This document shows positions 60,701 through 64,000 of a stretch of 64,000 nt of DNA, one piece after another. The notes under the pieces were generated by a model. It did not search any database. It was not told where the DNA came from and saw only the letters and a program-made list of their open reading frames with translations. The position numbers and the translations under genes were made by a program. The DNA lies in the NCBI GenBank assembly GCA_947685225.1, contig CANTUV010000033.1, forward strand, positions 57,885,001 to 57,949,000. Reading direction: 5' to 3'. Each line of letters opens with the position of its first letter. Positions within the stretch are counted from its first letter, which is position 1. The stretch comes from Garcia nutans. Taxonomy: Eukaryota; Streptophyta; Magnoliopsida; Malpighiales; Euphorbiaceae.

Positions 60701-63693
60701 TAAATCTGCAATGCATATACTCAGTCTTAGTCTTACTTATCTAGTCTTAATCTTATTCTCCATAACTCCAGCTTTTGACTTACCCCTGCTTGAATCTCAT
60801 CTATTAATACAATATCATCTGCAAACATCATACACCAAGGGATGTCATCCTGTATATGTCTTGTTAGCTCATCCATGACCAAGGCGAAAAATTAAGGGCT
60901 TAAAGTTGAACCTTGGTGTAATCCAATAGAAATGGAAAAATTCTTAGTATCCCCTCCCACAGTGCGGATACTGGTGATAGCTCCCTCATACATATCCTTC
61001 AAGACTTGGATATATCGTATAGATATTCCCCTACGTTCTAAGACCCACCATAAAACTTCTTTAGGGACTCTATCATACGCCTTTTTCAAGTCAATAAAAA
61101 CCATATATAAGTCCTTCTTCATCTCTCTATACTTTTCCATCAAATCTCTTATAAGAAAAATAGCTTCCAGTATAAAGCCAAACTGATTTGAGGAGATACA
61201 AGTATTTAACCGCAAACGGTATTTCACAACTCTTTCCCACAATTTCATAGTGTGGCTCATAAGTTTTATACCTCTATAATTTGAGCAATTGTGAATATCT
61301 CCTTTATTCTTAAAAATAGGTATCAAATTACTTTGTCTCTATTCATTAGGCATTTTCTTTGTACTTAAGATCTTATTGAACAAAGATGTCAATCATGTAA
61401 TTCTTGTATCTCTCAAACATTTTCAAACCTCAATAAGTATCTCATCTGGTCCACAGGCTTTACCAACTTTCATCATTTTCAAAACTTCTTTAACTTCTGA
61501 AAACCTAATCCGTCTAGTGTATTTCACATTTTTTTTCGGCTTAACGTTTAAACCCTCAATGTTATCATTATGGTTACCATTAAGAAGTTCCTCAAAATAG
61601 CTTCTCCATCATTCCTTAATATTCTCTTTTTGAACCAGAACCTTATACTCTTTATTTTTAATGCACTTAACTTGGTTTAAATCATGACATTTCTTTTCTC
61701 TTATCTTAGCCAATTTATAGATAATTTTTTCCCTTCCTTTGTTCCAAGTTTCTCATACAAACTCTCTAAAGATTGTCTTTTTTCTTGACTAATTGCCTTT
61801 TTAGCATCTTTTTTTCCTTGTTTGTACTGCTCAAAAGTATCATTGTTATTACACTTGAGCAAACTCTTATACCATTCCCTTTTACTTCTTACCGCTTTTT
61901 GCACTTCCTCATTTCACCACCAAGACTCCTTCGAGGGATGTCCACACCTTTTAGATTCTCCAAGAATCTTTCTAGCTACTCCTTTAATTATTGTAGACAT
62001 GCATATTCGCATATCATTTGATGACATACTCACATCTTCCTTCCACCCTTCAGCTTTGACTAACTCATCCTTGAACAACAATTGTTTTTCACCTTTTAAA
62101 GTCCACCACCTAATCTTAGGACTATTGTTACTTCTTGGTCTACTAGTCAACCTCTTAAACTTGATATCCAAAACCACTAATCTATGTTAAATGGTCAAAG
62201 TCTCACCCGGAATAACCTTACAATCCTTGCATCGAGTTCGATTGGCTTTTCTTGTGAGTATGAAGTCAATCTGACTTCTATTTTGTCCACTTTTAAAGGT
62301 CAATAGATGTGATTTCCTTTTTATAAAATATGTGTTTGCTAGAATTAAACTATAGGCTAAAGCAAAATCAAAGATACTCTTACCTTCTTCATTTCTAATT
62401 CCAAAACTATACCCTCCATGTACCTCCTTAAAACCTACTCCGTCTTTTCCTACATGTCCATTTAAGTCTCCTCCTATAAAAATGTTTTCATCATTTGGAA
62501 TCCCTCGCATAAGTTCATCCATATCATCCCAAAAATTTTGCTTGCTTTCCCCATCCAATCCAACTTAAGGGGCATATGCACTAATTATGTTGATCGTCTC
62601 ATTCTGGAGCACAAGTTTAATTGAAATAATACTATCGCTTACTTTTTTCACTGCTACAACCGTCTCCTTTAGGTTCAGATCCAAAATTATACCTACTTTG
62701 TTTTTACTTCTATCTGTACTTGTATACCACACTTTATACCCAGTATTCTCAACTTCTTTACTTTTCCCTCCAACCTATTTAGTCTCTTGAACACAAGCAA
62801 TACTAATTTTTCTTCTTTCCATAGATCAACAAGTTCTCTCAGTTTACTTGTAAGAGATACAATATTTCAAGTTCCTATTCTGATCTTACTCCCTAATTGT
62901 TTTTTCTTATGCTTCTTCTTATAAAATCTTTTACCATTATCTAAATTTGTATCTCTCGTATTACTCTTATTATTCGTATTTTGGACTAACTATTGACTTG
63001 CATGTTTTAGTAAATTGATACACAAGAAAGGTGGTAATTCATATTTCTTTCGTGACTTATTTTTGAAGGCTTTACATACTCTGTTACATGAGTTCTTTCA
63101 CATATAAGTAGGTTATCATTCATGCAGGTGAAGAGAAGGATGTTTGTTTCTCTGCTAGAAGTAATGGTCTTGGACCCTACTGGACGCCAGCTATGGATCG
63201 CTATCTCATTGATTTGCTGCAAGATCAGGCACTTAGAGGGAATAAAATTGGCTGTGAATTGACGACTGAGGCTTGGATTGAAATGATCAATTTGTTCAAT
63301 GAAAGATTTGGGTCACATCATGAAAAAGAAATTCTGAAGAATAGGTACAAACATTTGAGGAAGCAATACCATGACATAAACTTTATTCTGGAGCAGAATG
63401 GGTTTTCTTGGGATGAGAATCAGGAAATGGTAACTGCTGAAGATTATGTTTGGGACTCTTTTATTAAGGTGAATTTCAATTGAATTTCTTGTATAAAAAA
63501 TGTATTCAGTATTAGTCTGTCACTTACGTGCAATATAAGCAGGTGCATCCTGTTGCTCGATCATATACAAATAAGTCTGTGCCAAGCTATCACAAGCTCT
63601 GTGTTATATTTGGTGAAGAAAGCTCCAATGGAAGACATAGTTATAGGGCTCACAGTGTGGATCTGGACAATAAAGACCCAGCTTTTATGATTG
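54781..63693 (+). CDS. Multi-module Myb/SANT-like domain protein (partial, continues past 64000)
   Basis: Exons are 54781-54924 (leader or N-terminal extension), 58136-58477, 58562-58712, 59290-59618, 59689-59839, 63128-63468 and 63543-63693. The gene runs off the window. The likely start is ATG 58145 (MDRQVPSGSD); exon 1 is also open in the same frame from ATG 54781. Three modules each have a Myb/SANT-like domain (Myb_DNA-bind_3 type) with WSPAMEQYFIDLMLDQ / WTPAMDRYFLELMLDQ / WTPAMDRYLIDLLQDQ, then FNKQAW / FSKQAW / LTTEAW, and a GFSWD close. An HPDAxxYRxxxL-type segment follows. The second exon of every module is exactly 151 nt and ends in phase 1. Plant relatives (At2g24960-like) have several such modules and are presumed DNA-binding; their targets are unknown. 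The 3.2-kb intron 1 holds an LTR element, and the intron 59840-63127 holds a LINE. Confidence 0.85.
55336..55340. repeat. TSD of the LTR element, left copy
   Basis: ggatt immediately before the TG of the 5' LTR. The same five bases follow the CA of the 3' LTR at 57977-57981, which is the 5-bp duplication typical of integrase-mediated insertion. Confidence 0.9.
55341..55898 (+). repeat. 5' LTR
   Basis: 558 bp, starting tgttggtggtagcacacc and ending gcgattttcccaaca. It contains a TATAAATA box at 55508-55515 that would start element transcription. The antisense 70-codon frame inside (55575-55787) is repeated in the 3' LTR and has no family motif, so it is a shadow. Confidence 0.93.
55901..55912 (+). 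promoter_or_regulatory. Primer-binding site (initiator Met-tRNA)
   Basis: tggtatcagagc, two bases after the 5' LTR, is the standard plant copia primer-binding site, complementary to the 3' end of initiator methionine tRNA. Confidence 0.88.
56242..57066 (+). CDS. Retrotransposon Gag (UBN2-like, CCHC zinc knuckle)
   Basis: The frame is open from 56167. The start at ATG 56242 gives MSAMRCEIEKFDGRMNFALW, which aligns with the usual N-terminus of copia Gag (K-F-D/N-G-x-N-F-x-x-W). The full product is 274 residues. Middle blocks are SQIRMCLAKNVLANV, ELWEKLEELYQGKNISNRLY, and LKMAEGTKLSDHL, followed by ILSLPSTYEHMKPVL. A zinc knuckle C-W-G-C-G-Q-T-G-H-V-R-K-D-C (CX2CX4HX4C) lies near residues 230-243. 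The frame is intact with no lesion. It ends with a stop soon after the knuckle, where an autonomous element would continue into protease. Gag forms the particle that packages element RNA. Confidence 0.93.
   Translation: MSAMRCEIEKFDGRMNFALWQVQVKDVLIQSGLHKVLQGKPVSGRNSEKGGGSGDSEKSKISDEEWEELDIKAASQIRMCLAKNVLANVLGLSTTKELWEKLEELYQGKNISNRLYLKEQFHTLKMAEGTKLSDHLSVLNGIISELETLGVKTEDEDKALRLILSLPSTYEHMKPVLKYGSKEVVYADVVSKLITEERRLNEMENKSYENSALSVGIRKKNKGSGKRKVVCWGCGQTGHVRKDCPNGGADSARSSNVVAANVISCGEGDDELSL
57067..57418 (+). other. Non-coding interior and polypurine tract of the LTR element
   Basis: About 350 bp between the Gag stop and the 3' LTR, with no ORF and no trace of pol domains. It ends in the purine-rich tract aaggtggagat at 57408-57418, which primes plus-strand DNA synthesis. 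Confidence 0.75.
57419..57976 (+). repeat. 3' LTR
   Basis: 558 bp, identical to the 5' LTR except at five positions: T/C and C/T near its start, TA versus GG just after the TATAAATA box (57586-57593), and G/A near 57878. It starts tg and ends ca, and is followed by the ggatt duplication. Confidence 0.93.
57977..57981. repeat. TSD of the LTR element, right copy
   Basis: ggatt, identical to 55336-55340. Removing the element and one copy would restore a continuous intron sequence reading gtgatggattagctattc. Confidence 0.9.
60011..60025. repeat. Target-site duplication, left copy (LINE 60026-62988)
   Basis: actattgacttgcat, repeated exactly at 62989-63003. The flanking bases differ, so the duplication is 15 nt. 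Confidence 0.92.
60026..62988 (-). mobile_element. Near-full-length RTE-clade LINE (antisense in host intron)
   Basis: The element is 2,963 bp on the minus strand, so its 5' end is at 62988 and its 3' end is a (TTG)n tail at about 60026-60050. The endonuclease comes first. At about 62870 IRIGT is followed by a TGA where the family has W of GTWN. FIGGDLNGHVGKDGVGF and SQIDFILTRKANRTRCKDCK follow at 62187-62558. The reverse transcriptase core has IKLMSHTMKLWERVVKYRLR, SSNQFGFILE, MVFIDLKKAYDRVPKEVLWW (61326-60892), the catalytic FADD in MMFADDIVLIDE (about 60820), and a C-terminal CMKWRGATRVLCHRKIP block (60716-60381). Several stops and frameshifts break it. It has no LTR. The intron-inserted copy is antisense to the Myb/SANT-like gene and flanked by a perfect 15-bp duplication. 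Confidence 0.92.
62989..63003. repeat. Target-site duplication, right copy (LINE 60026-62988)
   Basis: actattgacttgcat, identical to 60011-60025. It marks the 5' end of the minus-strand LINE. Confidence 0.92.
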
Positions 63694-64000
63694 GTATGTT
63701 TCTTTCTTCACTCTTGAAGTTTAGTATAAGATATTCTGTGGAGCATTCACAGATCATTGTCTTGCACCTGAGGTTGATGGGTAAACATAAGTGCCTGTTG
63801 TAACATGCTTGAATAAGGGCACAATGTAGGTTGCATGCGAGTTAGTAGATGCAAAAATGCATTATCTTCTTTTATATTATAATCTTTCATTTCCTCTGTT
63901 CCATAGCATTGACATATTGCAGAATATTCATTCCATATAAGTTGGGCTGTCTGAATATTTTTGGAATCCTGAATTTATGACACCCATTCCACTTGAATAT
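63694..64000 (+). other. Intron of the Myb/SANT-like gene to the window edge
   Basis: After the third module's 151-nt exon the donor is G|gtatgt. No further acceptor plus Myb/SANT-like block is seen before the window ends, so the next exon lies to the right. The open frame that continues to 63803 is read-through into this intron. Confidence 0.6.

Noticed and set aside
1..64000. tRNA, rRNA, CRISPR arrays and bacterial-type features
   Set aside because: None was seen on reading both strands, and the window is plant nuclear DNA. The short direct repeats present are tandem duplications, not spaced arrays.

Overview
This is nuclear DNA of a flowering plant, almost certainly a eudicot. The evidence is GT-AG introns, very AT-rich intergenic DNA with many (TA)n runs, and plant-specific families: an ATL RING-H2 protein, an isoprenylated HMA protein, a LOG2-like E3 ligase, and multi-module Myb/SANT-like proteins. 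Plant copia, RTE and L1-type retroelements are also present. Protein similarity recalled from memory would suit a rosid, perhaps Malpighiales, but no sequence feature fixes the species.

Layout. 1-14.6 kb: gene desert holding only AT-rich DNA, a decayed L1-type LINE tail (about 2.9-3.2 kb) and an orphan coding-like patch (13.6 kb). 14.9-16.0 kb: intronless ATL6/ATL31-type RING-H2 ubiquitin ligase (+). 19.1-21.4 kb: ERCC1 homologue (+) with all splice sites in place, but a frameshift in exon 7 and a broken C-terminus. 21.9-24.3 kb: membrane-anchored receptor-like kinase (-), convergent with ERCC1, with a GC-AG intron. 25.6-25.7 kb: decayed ALG13-like exon (-). 27.6-32.5 kb: LOG2-like (LUL) RING ligase (+), whose long first intron holds a hAT-like non-autonomous element. 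37.4-39.3 kb: HIPP-type metal-binding isoprenylated protein (+). 41.1-45.9 kb: repeats, including MITE-like copies, a tandem duplication, a 5'-truncated RTE LINE with a 15-bp target-site duplication (TSD), and a possible LTR-element 3' fragment. 46.6-47.9 kb: basic 7S globulin/EDGP-like aspartic-protease-fold pseudogene with two frameshifts (+). 48.4-49.4 kb: second hAT-like element. 50.7-53.0 kb: signal peptidase complex subunit 3 (+), six exons. 53.4-54.1 kb: broken ERF/CRF-like fragment without a visible AP2 domain. 54.8 kb to beyond the right edge: a multi-module Myb/SANT-like gene (+).

The most striking region is this last gene. At least three tandem Myb/SANT-like modules are each encoded by two exons, and the second exon of every module is exactly 151 nt. 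Two of its introns carry well-preserved retroelements. One is a complete 2,636-bp LTR element that encodes only Gag (TR-GAG-like, LTRs differing at 5 of 558 positions, TSD ggatt). The other is a near-full-length antisense RTE LINE with a perfect 15-bp TSD and a (TTG)n tail.

The intact genes have no operon-like relation. They cover ubiquitin ligation (ATL, LUL), signalling (kinase), metal handling (HIPP), ER protein processing (SPC3) and DNA binding (Myb/SANT-like). All exon boundaries were placed by eye from splice consensus and family conservation, without transcript data.
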